64,000 bases of DNA from Herpetosiphon aurantiacus DSM 785 (GCA_000018565.1 CP000875.1:1441199-1505198); one strand, 5' to 3'. Positions 32,547-41,859 are shown, counted from the first letter of the stretch. The notes: generated from the letters alone by a model not told the origin. Numbers and translations: made by a program.

Positions 32547-34520
32547 ATGTTTGGACGTGAAATTCTTGGGCATCCCGCTGCTGCATTACGCCGCGAATGG
32601 ATTGTAACCAATGGGGCTGGGGCATATGCAATGGGTTCGCTCTTGGCCAATGCTCCAATTCGCAAATATCATGGCTTGTTGATTGCTGCCTTAGAGCCGC
32701 CGCTTGGTCGTACCTTGTTGGTTGGTGGCTTGCAAGCCAGCGCTGAATATGGCTCAGAAACCTATGAGCTGAGTAGCTTTGAATATAGCGATGGCCGTTT
32801 AAGTGCGGGCCATTGCAACCTTGAAACATGGCAATTGGATGGCGCGATTCCAACTGCGCGGTATGCCTTGGCCGAGGCAGTGCTCAGCCAACGGATTTGG
32901 ATGGAAGATGGAGCTAATACCACCTATCTGCTGCTGACTCATGAGCGTGGCAACGACCCGATTAAGCTTGAATTACGCCCCTTATTGAGCGAGCGCGATC
33001 ATCACGATACAACCGTTGAAACCGATTGGCAGCCCAATTTTGCCGCCTTGACCAATGGCGTATTGATGACCACGCCTGCTGGTACGCAGTTGCGTATGCT
33101 CAGCGACCACGCGACATGGCAAACCGAGTCAGCAACATGGGTTGAAGATATTTATTATCGTGAAGAATTAGAGCGTGGCTACCCTGATACCGCACGATTG
33201 TTACAAGCAGGCCGATTTAGCGCAAGCTTACAGCCTGGTCAAAGCCTGACCTTGGTATTTTCAACTGAAACTGAACCAAGCACTGATGGCTTAGCAGCGC
33301 TGGCGCGTGAACAAGCACGCCAAGCCCAATTGCTCGAGCAGGCTCGGCTTTTGCACAAAGCTCCCGATTTTATCAAGCAACTGGTGTATGCCGCCGATCA
33401 ATTTATGGTGCGGCGGGCGGTACAATTGCCCGATGGCAGCACATGGCAAGGCTGGAGCGTGATTGCTGGCTATCCATGGTTTAGCGATTGGGGCCGCGAC
33501 ACCATGATTTCCTTGCCTGGTTTGTTGATGGCAACTGGGCGGGCTACGTTGGCGGCTGATGTGTTGCGCACATGGAGCCATTTTTTAAGCCAAGGCATGT
33601 TGCCCAACCGCTTCCCTGATGTTGGCGCTGAGCCAGAATACAACACTGTCGATGCGACCCTATGGTTTTTTCAAGCGCTGCGCACGGTTTATCAAGCAAC
33701 TGGCGATATTCAATTGGTTGCCGATTTATACCCAAAATTGGTCGAAATTATTGATTGGCATGAACGTGGTACCCGCTACTCAATCAAAGTTGCCGATGAT
33801 TATCTCTTGACTGCTGGCGAACCCCATATTCAATTAACCTGGATGGATGCCAAGTTTGAGGATTGGGTGGTCACACCCCGCGAGGGCAAAGCGGTTGAAA
33901 TTAATGCCTTGTGGTATAGTGCCCTACGAACTTTGGGCGAATTTGCCACTTTATTGGGCAATGATCAGGATGTTGAGCGCTTTCGCTGTGCTGCTGAACG
34001 AGTGGCGACTGCTTATCGCCGCTTTTGGTCGGCTGAGCATGGCTACCTCTACGACGTAATCGACGGCCCGCACGGCGATGATCCGGTGTTGCGACCCAAC
34101 CAACTATTTGCAGTTTCGGTGGCACACTCGCCGCTTGATGATGCCACCGCCAAAGCTGTGGTTGATAGCTGCGCCCGCCATCTCTTAACCTCATATGGTT
34201 TGCGCTCGTTAGCCCCCCACGACCCACAATACCTTGGTCGCTATGGTGGCGATTTGAAAACCCGCGATGCCTCGTATCATCAAGGCATCACGTGGGGCTG
34301 GTTGATTGGGCCATTTATCAGTGCGATCAGCAAAGTCTATGGGGTTGAGCAGGCGCGTAGTTATCTGCAACCATTCGCCGATCACCTGCGCGATGCTGGA
34401 ATTGGCTCGGTGAGCGAAATTTTCGATGGCGATGCGCCGATCACCCCGCGCGGCTGCCCATGGCAAGCTTGGAGCGTGGCAGAATTACTGCGTTGTAGCG
34501 TCGAACTGAATAATCGCTAA
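32547..34520 (+). CDS. Amylo-alpha-1,6-glucosidase (glycogen debranching enzyme, GDE family)
   Basis: This 657-residue cytoplasmic enzyme has an N-terminal GDE_N domain (EWIVTNGAGAYAMGSLLANAP, RKYHGLLIAALEPPLGR) and a C-terminal (alpha/alpha)6 barrel of GH133 type. Catalytic acidic residues are expected in the WFSDWGRDTMISLPGL and WMDAKFEDWVVTPREGKAVE regions and near the C-terminal ISEIFDGDAPITPRGCPWQAWS-like motif (here SVSEIFDGDAPITPRGCPWQ). It cleaves alpha-1,6 branches of glycogen. The GH13 enzyme at 47211-48893 belongs to the same metabolic theme but is far away. Confidence 0.94.
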   Translation: MFGREILGHPAAALRREWIVTNGAGAYAMGSLLANAPIRKYHGLLIAALEPPLGRTLLVGGLQASAEYGSETYELSSFEYSDGRLSAGHCNLETWQLDGAIPTARYALAEAVLSQRIWMEDGANTTYLLLTHERGNDPIKLELRPLLSERDHHDTTVETDWQPNFAALTNGVLMTTPAGTQLRMLSDHATWQTESATWVEDIYYREELERGYPDTARLLQAGRFSASLQPGQSLTLVFSTETEPSTDGLAALAREQARQAQLLEQARLLHKAPDFIKQLVYAADQFMVRRAVQLPDGSTWQGWSVIAGYPWFSDWGRDTMISLPGLLMATGRATLAADVLRTWSHFLSQGMLPNRFPDVGAEPEYNTVDATLWFFQALRTVYQATGDIQLVADLYPKLVEIIDWHERGTRYSIKVADDYLLTAGEPHIQLTWMDAKFEDWVVTPREGKAVEINALWYSALRTLGEFATLLGNDQDVERFRCAAERVATAYRRFWSAEHGYLYDVIDGPHGDDPVLRPNQLFAVSVAHSPLDDATAKAVVDSCARHLLTSYGLRSLAPHDPQYLGRYGGDLKTRDASYHQGITWGWLIGPFISAISKVYGVEQARSYLQPFADHLRDAGIGSVSEIFDGDAPITPRGCPWQAWSVAELLRCSVELNNR

Positions 34521-34560
34521 ACTGCGTCTTTAGGTTGGTAGGTTTTAAGTAATCTTCGAT

Positions 34561-34671
34561 CCCTCACCCCCAACCCCTCTCCCACTGCGGCGGGCGAGGG
34601 GCGTTCCACCGTTCATGATGAATGGGTTCTCCCTCGCTTCGTGTGCGGGAGAGGGGGTTAGGGGGTGAGGG
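34561..34671. repeat. Dispersed GC-rich inverted repeat, family A, copy 5
   Basis: It begins CCCTCACCCCCAACCCCTCT and ends GGGGGTTAGGGGGTGAGGG. It starts 41 bases after the debranching enzyme stop in a 423-base gap. A further fragment, GCCCCTCGCCCGCAGCGTGG, lies at about 34813-34832. Confidence 0.9.
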
Positions 34672-34712
34672 AATGCCAATCGACGGCATATCCCACCCAA
34701 CGATGCTTAATG

Positions 34713-34741
34713 TAAGGGGCTTTAATCCCCCTGCACCCCCT
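34713..34741. repeat. Dispersed repeat, family C, copy 2 (short)
   Basis: AAGGGGCTTTAATCCCCCTG followed by CACCCCCTA matches part of the copies at 13722 and 49082. It lies between the family A copy and the promoter of the next gene. Confidence 0.8.
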
Positions 34742-34901
34742 AAATTTTGATTTAGTGATCGCTAGCATACCTACAGTTCAACCCGCTATGAATGAACTAC
34801 CCAAATGAAAGCCCCTCGCCCGCAGCGTGGGCGAGGGAATGCACTGAATTAGGCTCTGCCAAGCACCAAAAAACCACTATGTCGAGAGGGCCGGGCTATG
34901 C

Positions 34902-34907
34902 TATAAT
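34902..34907 (+). promoter_or_regulatory. TATAAT -10 element before the barrel-sandwich/KOW gene
   Basis: A consensus TATAAT lies 37 bases before the start at 34944. No good -35 hexamer is present at the expected distance. It probably starts transcription of the sensory cluster. Confidence 0.5.
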
Positions 34908-34943
34908 GCAGCCTGTTGCCACTGCCTGTAGGAGACCCAACCA

Positions 34944-36095
34944 ATGACGCACTACTACCCTGATGGTGCTGCCCCGGTCGTCATGCATACGGTTGCACGC
35001 ATCGAACGCCAACTACCAGTTGAAGGAGAAGTGCTGGTGCGCGTTGGTAGTCGGGTGGAGCCAGATGATATCGTGTTGCGGGCGCAATACCCACTTGATC
35101 CCCAAATTATTAATATTGCCCGTGATCTGGGAGTTTTGCCAACCCAAGTTTATTCGAAAATGAAAAAAGAAGAGGGCAATAAAGTCGCCAAGGGCGAAGT
35201 TTTGGCGCGGGCGGGGTTAATTGCTGGCTCGACGGTGGTGGCTCCAGTTGCTGGTACAATAACAACAATCGATCGTAGCACGGGCTATGTGACATTAACA
35301 CCCAATGCGTTGCCAATCGAACTTAAAGCGCAAGTTCGTGGGATCGTGATGGAAGTGCCAGATTCGCGCACAGTCATTATTGAAACGCCTGCATCATATG
35401 TTCAGGGCATTTTTGGCCTTGGTGGCGAGCGGTTTGGCGTGCTGCGCTTGCTGGTGACTGATCCCAAGGAACAAGTTGATATTAGCTCGATCGATGCTCG
35501 TTCAGCCTACGCGATTTTGATTGGCGGAGCCAGCATCACCGCAGCGGCGCTCCGGCGAGCGATTGATGAACAAGTGCGCGGTGTGATCGTCGGCGGAATC
35601 GAAGAACATGAACTGCGCGATTTCCTTGGCGATGATGGCTTTGATGCTTGGCGCACAGGCTATAATACATGGCGCTTGCCAGCCCCGCCCTACAACCGTG
35701 ATCCTGGTTTGACTCTGATGATCACCGAAGGCTTTGGGGTGCAGCCCATGAACGAAGCGCTATTCAAAGTTTTAGCTTCGTATGATCAACAAGAAGCCTT
35801 GATCGAAGGCGTTACCCAACTTCGTAGCCCTCAACGCCGCCCTCGGGTGGTGATTCCACTCTCACGGGTACGCAACATCGAGCAAGCTGCTGTGGTAAAA
35901 GCCAGCTTAGCAGTTGGTAGCCCAGCGCGAATTGTGGCCGGCCCACATCGTGGCACAGTTGGCACTGTGCGCAGTTTTCCGGCATTGCCACAACTCTTGC
36001 CCTCTGGTGTTCGTTCGCATGTCGTTGAAATAACCCTTAGTGATGGGAAGCAAACGCTGCTACCGGCAGCAGCTCTTGAACCCCTATCACCCTGA
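34944..36095 (+). CDS. Barrel-sandwich/KOW-like protein of unknown function
   Basis: This 383-residue protein has a lipoyl-like barrel-sandwich segment near the N-terminus (GEVLVRVGSRVEPDDIVLRA, KGEVLARAGLIAGSTVVAPV) and a central region with repeated GG turns (AILIGGASITAAALRRAIDE, GVIVGGIEEHELRDFLGDDG). It ends in a KOW-like barrel (SPARIVAGPHRGTVGTVRSF). No catalytic motif is clear. It precedes the hybrid kinase gene by 32 bases and may share its transcript. I think this architecture is restricted to Chloroflexota, but a search is needed to confirm that. Confidence 0.78.
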   Translation: MTHYYPDGAAPVVMHTVARIERQLPVEGEVLVRVGSRVEPDDIVLRAQYPLDPQIINIARDLGVLPTQVYSKMKKEEGNKVAKGEVLARAGLIAGSTVVAPVAGTITTIDRSTGYVTLTPNALPIELKAQVRGIVMEVPDSRTVIIETPASYVQGIFGLGGERFGVLRLLVTDPKEQVDISSIDARSAYAILIGGASITAAALRRAIDEQVRGVIVGGIEEHELRDFLGDDGFDAWRTGYNTWRLPAPPYNRDPGLTLMITEGFGVQPMNEALFKVLASYDQQEALIEGVTQLRSPQRRPRVVIPLSRVRNIEQAAVVKASLAVGSPARIVAGPHRGTVGTVRSFPALPQLLPSGVRSHVVEITLSDGKQTLLPAAALEPLSP

Positions 36096-36133
36096 TCCTA
36101 CCAATCTAGGTTGATCGAGGAGTGTAGTTGGCC

Positions 36134-37762
36134 ATGACCGAACGCCAACCCAACGAAGCCTCTGAGTATAGCCGCGCTCCGGCTATCCTTGTTGTTGATG
36201 ATGATACGTCGATTTGCCGCTATTGCTCGAAAGCACTTCGCAATGTTGGCTATCAGGTTGTTGACACCACATCGGGTTTAGTCGCGCTTGATCATTTGCG
36301 CCATCAAGCGTTTGATTTGTTGTTGACTGATATTAAAATGCCTGAGATGAGTGGACTTGAGTTGGCTCGGCAGGCGCGGGCGTTGAATCCAGGCTTGGCG
36401 GTCATCATCATGACTGGCCAAACCACCTTGGAAACCTTGCGCGAGGCCGTTCAACAGGGCGTAACCAGTTATCTTAGCAAGCCTTTCGAAATTGAAGAAA
36501 TGCGCTTGACAGTAGCTCAAGTGCTGCATCAACGGGCAATGGTGTTGCAAAAGGTCAAGCTTGAAGCGATTGTGCATCAACTTGAATTAAGCAGCGCCTT
36601 TAATCGCACATTGTCGCTCAGCGAATTGTGTGGCGAGATTGTACGGGTCACCAATAGCGAAATTGGCTGTCAATTTGGCTATTTTCTGTTGCAACAACCC
36701 GATGAATCGCCGCGTTTGTTGATGGGACAGGCGAGCCATCCTCAATTAAATGAGGCTGGCTGGCAGCTTTTGCAAGAAACCTATCAACAGCAACAGCCAA
36801 TTCAAACCACGCTCAAGCTAGCCGAGGCTGACCACAACGTGATCACCTTTCCGCTGCGAGTTGGTGGAGCGATGATCGGCAGTGCCTTGTTTGATTATAC
36901 TGAGGCCTTGCCCAGTGCTCAGATCGAAGGCATGATGCTGTTGCTCAATCAAGCGGCAGCAGCTCTGAATAATGCCCAACTCTTCACCCGTGTGCAAGAA
37001 GCCAATAGCCGCTTGCAAGAGCTTGATCGGCTAAAGAGTGAATTTATTTCGATTACGTCGCATGAGTTGCGCACGCCGCTGGCCGTGGTTTTAGGCTATG
37101 GCATCGTGATTCAAGAGCGTAGCGAGCCGCCAATTCGTACCTATCTTGATCGCTTGGTCGAGAGCGCTCAGCGCATGAAAGAAATTATCGACGATATGAC
37201 CCATCTGCGGCGGTTGGATACCCGCCAAACCGAGCTGCAGCTGGAGCCAATTGTGCTCGATGAATTGCTCTACGAAGTGATCGATCAAATGCATGGGCTG
37301 GCCCAAAAGAAATCGCAAACACTTTCATTGGCAACCCCACCTGATGCCTTGTGCACCTTGTATGCCGATCGGGCCAAAATTGCCTTGGTGCTGATGAGTT
37401 TGCTTTCGAATGCCATGAAATTCACCCCTGCTGAGGGGATGATTACGGTACGGGCATGGTGTGAGACGGTTCAATCAGTGCCCTATGAACATGCCTATTT
37501 CAAAGGCACGCTGCAACCTGGCCCATGGGTCTTTGTCAGCGTCAGCGATTCAGGCATTGGCATTCCTGAGTCCCATCTGCAACGGATATTCGAGCGTTTT
37601 TACCAAGTAGCCCAATCACTCACCCGAGAGTATGGGGGTACTGGGGTAGGTTTAGCCCTTGTGCAAGGACTCGTTGCATTGCATAATGGTCATGTTTGGG
37701 TTCAAAGCGAAGAAGGTCGCGGCAGTACGTTTACGGTTGCACTGCCACAGCGGGGGCTTTAG
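36134..37762 (+). CDS. Hybrid sensor: receiver-GAF-histidine kinase
   Basis: This soluble 542-residue protein has an N-terminal response regulator receiver domain (residues 15-130, phosphoacceptor Asp in LLLTDIKMPEMSG, switch Thr in IIMTGQ, Lys in YLSKPFE) and a GAF-like domain (about 155-300). HisKA follows with the phosphohistidine motif SITSHELRTPL (about residues 315-325), then an HATPase domain with N box NAMKFTP, DSGIGIP and GGTGVGLALV. A TTG at 36128 lies five bases after GAGGAG and is an alternative start; the ATG at 36134 is eleven bases away. Receiver first, kinase last suggests it integrates an upstream phosphorelay. The next protein also has a receiver domain. Confidence 0.93.
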   Translation: MTERQPNEASEYSRAPAILVVDDDTSICRYCSKALRNVGYQVVDTTSGLVALDHLRHQAFDLLLTDIKMPEMSGLELARQARALNPGLAVIIMTGQTTLETLREAVQQGVTSYLSKPFEIEEMRLTVAQVLHQRAMVLQKVKLEAIVHQLELSSAFNRTLSLSELCGEIVRVTNSEIGCQFGYFLLQQPDESPRLLMGQASHPQLNEAGWQLLQETYQQQQPIQTTLKLAEADHNVITFPLRVGGAMIGSALFDYTEALPSAQIEGMMLLLNQAAAALNNAQLFTRVQEANSRLQELDRLKSEFISITSHELRTPLAVVLGYGIVIQERSEPPIRTYLDRLVESAQRMKEIIDDMTHLRRLDTRQTELQLEPIVLDELLYEVIDQMHGLAQKKSQTLSLATPPDALCTLYADRAKIALVLMSLLSNAMKFTPAEGMITVRAWCETVQSVPYEHAYFKGTLQPGPWVFVSVSDSGIGIPESHLQRIFERFYQVAQSLTREYGGTGVGLALVQGLVALHNGHVWVQSEEGRGSTFTVALPQRGL

Positions 37763-37782
37763 CCTCACAGGTAGGAGTTTGT

Positions 37783-39015
37783 ATGGGCTATAGGGTCTTT
37801 GTGGTAGCTGGTGATAATCCGGTGCTTCAATCGCTGAGTACGGCTGTCACAGGCGAAATTGAGCTTTCTATGTTGCAATCTTCCAACGAGGCGTTGTGGG
37901 AGTTGCAGCAAATTGCGCCCGATGTCTTGATTGCCGATTATGATTTGCCCGGGTTTAGCGGCCTGGATTTGGCTGATCTTGTGCCAAATTTTGCGCCCGA
38001 CACGCGGGTGATTCTGGTGGCACGTTCGGCCAATCCTGAGGTTGCTGAACAAGCGGCGCAACGTGGAGTATTTCGCTTCATCGACCGTAATTTAACTGCG
38101 GTGTTAGTGCTTGATGCTTTAGATGAAGCCTTGCAAGCCGTCCCGCCACCGCGTCCGGTCGAGCCAGAGCCTGTTTATGAACCAGAACCTGAGCCAGAAC
38201 CACAGCCTGAAGCTCCTGCTCGCTTTGCCCCGCCGCCAAGCGTTTCCAAAGCACCTGCGCCAGCGCGAATGGGTGGGCCACCGCCAGTTTCCAAAGCACC
38301 AACCCCTGTAGCACGTTCGACTGCGCCCGCCAGCGTGAGCAAAGCGCCGCCGCCAGTTAGCCCGCGGCCAACTGCGCCACCTCAGCGAACGCGCACCGCG
38401 CCGCCGCCAGTCAGCGCCCGCCCAACTCCGGTTTCACGTTCCGCGCCACCGCCGGTTAGTCCACGGCCTGCGACCCAACAACCAAACCGCCAAGCACCTG
38501 CGCCAGCGCGGCCAACCGCGCCCGCCCAACAAACCCCGCCACCTGCGCAACAAGCGCCACCACCTGCGCCAACCACGAATTTTGATGATTCGTTTGGCTC
38601 GAAACTGCGTAGTGGTGGTTCTTTGGTGCTCACTGCCGAAACTTTGGCTCCTTTGGTAGCAAAACTCAAGGATCTCGGCGTTCAGCTTGGGGCGCAATCA
38701 ACGATTTTGACCGACCGTTGGGGCGTGCCCTTGGTTGAAGAAGGCCATACTTCGTTACCCTTGCCGCCATTTTTGCCTTTGTTGGCCACTAGTTTCTCAA
38801 CAATGGTCGATTATACCCGTCAATTGCATAACGACCCAGGCAGCGGCCTGTATATGCACGAAGGCGATATTTACGATTTCTATATTTTTGACGTTGGCAG
38901 GCAATTTTTGCTGGTCATGGTCTTTGATAAAACCATCGCTGCCCCCAAACTTGGTACGGTCTGGCTCTATGCCAAACGAGCCGTGCGCGAATTAGCCGAC
39001 GAGCTTGAGGGTTAA
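37783..39015 (+). CDS. Receiver-like domain, Pro-rich linker and roadblock/LC7-like domain
   Basis: This 410-residue protein has an N-terminal receiver-like domain (about 1-120; phosphoacceptor region IADYDLPGFSGLDLAD). A long linker of about 145 residues rich in Pro and Ala with recurring PPPVSxRP and VSKAP units follows. It ends in a roadblock/LC7-like domain (about 270-410: LKDLGVQLGAQSTILTDRWG, SFSTMVDYTRQLHNDPGSGL). A GTAGGAGTTT site sets the start at 37783, inside a longer open frame from 37696. Roadblock proteins often regulate small GTPases of the MglA type in gliding bacteria; no GTPase gene is nearby. Its position after a kinase gene suggests it is the target of that kinase. Confidence 0.87.
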   Translation: MGYRVFVVAGDNPVLQSLSTAVTGEIELSMLQSSNEALWELQQIAPDVLIADYDLPGFSGLDLADLVPNFAPDTRVILVARSANPEVAEQAAQRGVFRFIDRNLTAVLVLDALDEALQAVPPPRPVEPEPVYEPEPEPEPQPEAPARFAPPPSVSKAPAPARMGGPPPVSKAPTPVARSTAPASVSKAPPPVSPRPTAPPQRTRTAPPPVSARPTPVSRSAPPPVSPRPATQQPNRQAPAPARPTAPAQQTPPPAQQAPPPAPTTNFDDSFGSKLRSGGSLVLTAETLAPLVAKLKDLGVQLGAQSTILTDRWGVPLVEEGHTSLPLPPFLPLLATSFSTMVDYTRQLHNDPGSGLYMHEGDIYDFYIFDVGRQFLLVMVFDKTIAAPKLGTVWLYAKRAVRELADELEG

Positions 39016-39029
39016 TTGCCATTTTAACC

Positions 39030-39070
39030 AGGCTCGGTAGTCAATCTCAACAACTACCGAGCCTCGTTTT
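39030..39070 (+). terminator. Rho-independent terminator after the roadblock gene
   Basis: AGGCTCGGTAGT (39030-39041) and ACTACCGAGCCT (39053-39064) form a perfect 12-base-pair stem followed by CGTTTTC. It separates the kinase/roadblock genes from the FIST gene. Confidence 0.85.
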
Positions 39071-39214
39071 CAACCACTTTCACCCGCTAAGCCAGCCCAT
39101 GTTAATCCTTCGGTTTATTGCCTATATTCTAGTTGCCATCGTATCCTAGGCCTAGCTAATCCGCACTTGCGACAAAGCAGTCACTGCATCTTTTGTGTTG
39201 TGAGGTATTCCACA

Positions 39215-40378
39215 ATGACGACACACGCAGCTACCGGTGCATCGCAGATTGAGCACAGCTATGATGCTGGTTTCGCCGCCGCCCAGCAAGCCTGTACGCA
39301 GCTTGCCCCCCATTCGCCAACCTGTCTGATCGCCTTTACCACTGATGCCTATGATCAGGCCGCCGTTGTTCAAGGCATTCGTGCAGCAAGCCAACAAGCG
39401 CCATTAATCGGCTGTTGTGCTGGCGGCATTATTAGCAATGCCGGCACTTTTACCCATGGTGTGGTGCTACTCGCACTGGCTTCCGATGATCTCAAGCTGG
39501 ATTTGAGCCTTGTCGCAGGGGTCAAAGCCGATCCGGGCAAGGTTGCCGATCAGTTGGCTGATCAATTAGAGGCTGTTTTAGATAACCCCACTAGTCAACA
39601 AGCTGCCTTGATCTTGGTCGATGGTTTGGCTGGCACCTTGACCGATTTTGTGCAGCATGCCACCGCTGCTTTTGGCCCGTTATGCCCGCTGGTTGGTGGC
39701 GGCGCTGGCGATAGCTTCCAATTCAAACAAACCTATCAATTTGTCAACGATCAGGTCATTAGCGATGGTGCGGCAGTCGGCCTATTGCAATCGCCAACTC
39801 CGATGGGCATTGGGGTACAACATGGCTGGGAGCCTGCTGCAAGAGGTTTGGTGGTTACACGCAGCGAAGGCACAATTATTTACGAGCTTGATGGACGGCC
39901 TGCCTTTGCAGTCTATCAAGAGCTTTTCCCCGATTTGACAGTGGAAAATTTCGGGCGCTTTGTGATCGATCATCCGATTGGCTTGCCCCAAATTAATGGC
40001 GAATTTTTGATTCGCGACCCGTTGCGCACCCATCCTGATGGCTCGATCGAATGCATTGCCAGCGTGCCCAAAAATGTGGTCGCGCATATTATGCATGGCT
40101 CGCATGAAACCTTGTTCAACGCTGCTCAACTGGCCACGAAACGGGCCTTGGCTGCGCTAAATGGGCCACCAGCAGCATTAATTATTTTCGATTGTGTTTC
40201 GCGTCTGGCAATGTTGGGCGATGCAGCCGCCACCGAAGTGCAACGCATTCGCGAAGTTGCTGGCTTGGATGTGCCAGTTGTCGGTATGTTTAGCTTTGGC
40301 GAAATTGCTGCTGCGGAAACAGGCGGAGCGCTGTTTCATAACAAAACCGTTGTTGTGTACGCTATTGGTCAGGCCTGA
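39215..40378 (+). CDS. FIST N/FIST C domain sensory protein
   Basis: This 387-residue protein has both FIST domains: the N part (about 30-210, LIGCCAGGIISNAGTFTHGV and PLVGGGAGDSFQF) and the C part (about 220-370, IIYELDGRPAFAVYQELFPD and GMFSFGEIAAAETGGALFHN). FIST domains are sensory modules thought to bind small ligands such as amino acids. Here they are free-standing without an output domain. A TGAGGT site precedes the ATG at 39215; the frame opens earlier. A GAF-STAS gene follows after 22 bases, probably in one operon and as its partner. Confidence 0.93.
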   Translation: MTTHAATGASQIEHSYDAGFAAAQQACTQLAPHSPTCLIAFTTDAYDQAAVVQGIRAASQQAPLIGCCAGGIISNAGTFTHGVVLLALASDDLKLDLSLVAGVKADPGKVADQLADQLEAVLDNPTSQQAALILVDGLAGTLTDFVQHATAAFGPLCPLVGGGAGDSFQFKQTYQFVNDQVISDGAAVGLLQSPTPMGIGVQHGWEPAARGLVVTRSEGTIIYELDGRPAFAVYQELFPDLTVENFGRFVIDHPIGLPQINGEFLIRDPLRTHPDGSIECIASVPKNVVAHIMHGSHETLFNAAQLATKRALAALNGPPAALIIFDCVSRLAMLGDAAATEVQRIREVAGLDVPVVGMFSFGEIAAAETGGALFHNKTVVVYAIGQA

Positions 40379-40400
40379 CCATTGAACGGATGAACCTTGT

Positions 40401-41378
40401 ATGCTCAATCGTGAAATCGAACTTGCCATCCTCTATGAAATTTCATCGCTGCCTTTAACGCTCACAACGATTGAGGCAACCTTGGATGTTGCGCTGGATA
40501 AAGTAACCAGGTTGTTTGCCTGCGAAGTTGCGGTCTGCTATGTGCTTGAATCACCATTAACCTTGGTGGCAAAGGCCTGTCGTGGGGTGCGGCTCAAGCG
40601 TGTTTTGCCAAGCATCGAGCTTGAGCAACCCCAGCAACTTGGCGATTATAGCCATGCTTGGCAGGCTGGCGAACCCTTGCCATGGCCCGCCGACCCCTTA
40701 CAAAGCCAGTACCCGATGCAAGCAGCAATTGGCCTGCCAATTTGGAACGAAGGCACGTTGCTGGGTTGGATCTATGCTGGGCGTTTGAAGGGCCAAACAT
40801 TCAGCACCGTCGAAGTCTCGTTATTTAATATTTTTGCCAACCGGATTGGCAGCGCCTTGGCGATTACGCTTGGGCGCTTGCGCGATCAGCAGCAACAGCG
40901 CGATTTAGCTCAAGCCAATGCCCAACTTGAGCAAACCCTAACCCGCTTGACCGATGTTTATCAGCAACAAGAACAACTATTGCAAACCATTCGCGAGCTT
41001 TCGGCTCCGTTATTGCAAATTGCCGATGCTGTGATGTTACTGCCCTTAATTGGTACAGTTGACGAAGAACGAGCCAGCCAAATCACCGCCAATGTGCTGA
41101 TGACGATCAGCCAAAATCATGCGACAGTCTGTATTATTGACATTACGGGGATTGCCGCGCTGGATTATGTGGCAGCCAATAGTTTGTTGCAGTTGGCGCA
41201 ATCGGCGCGTTTGCTGGGAACTCAAATTATCTTGTGTGGCATTTCGCCCGATGTCGCCCAAATTTTGGTCTCGTTGGGCATGAATTTGGCCTGCACCCGC
41301 ACCACCAACGATTTACAACATGCCCTACGTTTAGCCTTCCAACTAGCTGGATCGCGTGATCATCACATGGTTGCTTAA
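40401..41378 (+). CDS. GAF-STAS (RsbR-like) signalling protein
   Basis: This 325-residue protein has an N-terminal GAF-like sensing domain (about 10-155), a coiled coil (about 158-198, QQQQRDLAQANAQLEQTLTR) and a C-terminal STAS domain of the RsbR type (about 200-315, IRELSAPLLQIADAVMLLPL, then CIIDITGIAALDYVAANSLL). RsbR paralogues form stressosome complexes and are phosphorylated at Thr/Ser residues next to the conserved DITG-x4-D motif. Here tyrosine follows that Asp where RsbR has threonine, so normal phosphorylation by an RsbT-like kinase may be lost. No RsbT or RsbS gene is adjacent. Confidence 0.9.
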   Translation: MLNREIELAILYEISSLPLTLTTIEATLDVALDKVTRLFACEVAVCYVLESPLTLVAKACRGVRLKRVLPSIELEQPQQLGDYSHAWQAGEPLPWPADPLQSQYPMQAAIGLPIWNEGTLLGWIYAGRLKGQTFSTVEVSLFNIFANRIGSALAITLGRLRDQQQQRDLAQANAQLEQTLTRLTDVYQQQEQLLQTIRELSAPLLQIADAVMLLPLIGTVDEERASQITANVLMTISQNHATVCIIDITGIAALDYVAANSLLQLAQSARLLGTQIILCGISPDVAQILVSLGMNLACTRTTNDLQHALRLAFQLAGSRDHHMVA

Positions 41379-41384
41379 ATAATT

Positions 41385-41420
41385 AATGGGTGAACTCAAC
41401 CCACTGAGCGCACCCATTTT
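41385..41420 (+). terminator. Possible terminator after the GAF-STAS gene
   Basis: AATGGGTG (41385-41392) pairs with CACCCATT (41411-41418), followed by TTGCG. The stem is short and the T run weak. It lies between two convergent genes. Confidence 0.45.
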
Positions 41421-41442
41421 GCGTCCCTCGGCCTACCGTTGC

Positions 41443-41859
41443 CTAATCTGGCTCCCAGACTGCCTCGCCATCCATTACCCGTTGTAATTGTTCTGGAAAC
41501 CGATCATGGCGTAAAGGTTTACCAATAAACCCATCGAACCCCGAAGCGCGAACTTTAGCAACATCTTCAGCGGTATTATCAGCACTGACTGCAACCACGA
41601 TGGCATTGCTTAATTTTGGATGAACCCGAATCTTTTCGAGAATGCTATATCCGTCATCACCAGGCAAATTTAAATCAAGTAAGACTAAATTAATTGGTGG
41701 AACGTCATTTTTTGCCATAAATGCGAAAAGTTGCTTGCCTGATGGTCGCACATTGCAATAACGCACGCGCGGGTCATCATTCAGCATTTCGGTAATAATC
41801 CACATGTTATCGGCGTTATCTTCGACAACCATAACAAACGCTTTTTGAATTGGGGGCAT
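41443..41859 (-). CDS. Single-domain response regulator
   Basis: This 138-residue protein is a stand-alone receiver (CheY/Rcp1-like). The acidic pair is in MVVEDNADNMW, the phosphoacceptor Asp is in LVLLDLNLPGDDGYSIL, the switch Ser is in VVAVSAD, and the Lys in GFIGKPLRHDRF. I chose ATG 41859 because AGAAAGGA is just upstream; the frame opens eight codons earlier. It faces the sensory cluster and could be phosphorylated by the kinase at 36134. No output domain is present. Confidence 0.92.
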   Translation of the reverse strand: MPPIQKAFVMVVEDNADNMWIITEMLNDDPRVRYCNVRPSGKQLFAFMAKNDVPPINLVLLDLNLPGDDGYSILEKIRVHPKLSNAIVVAVSADNTAEDVAKVRASGFDGFIGKPLRHDRFPEQLQRVMDGEAVWEPD

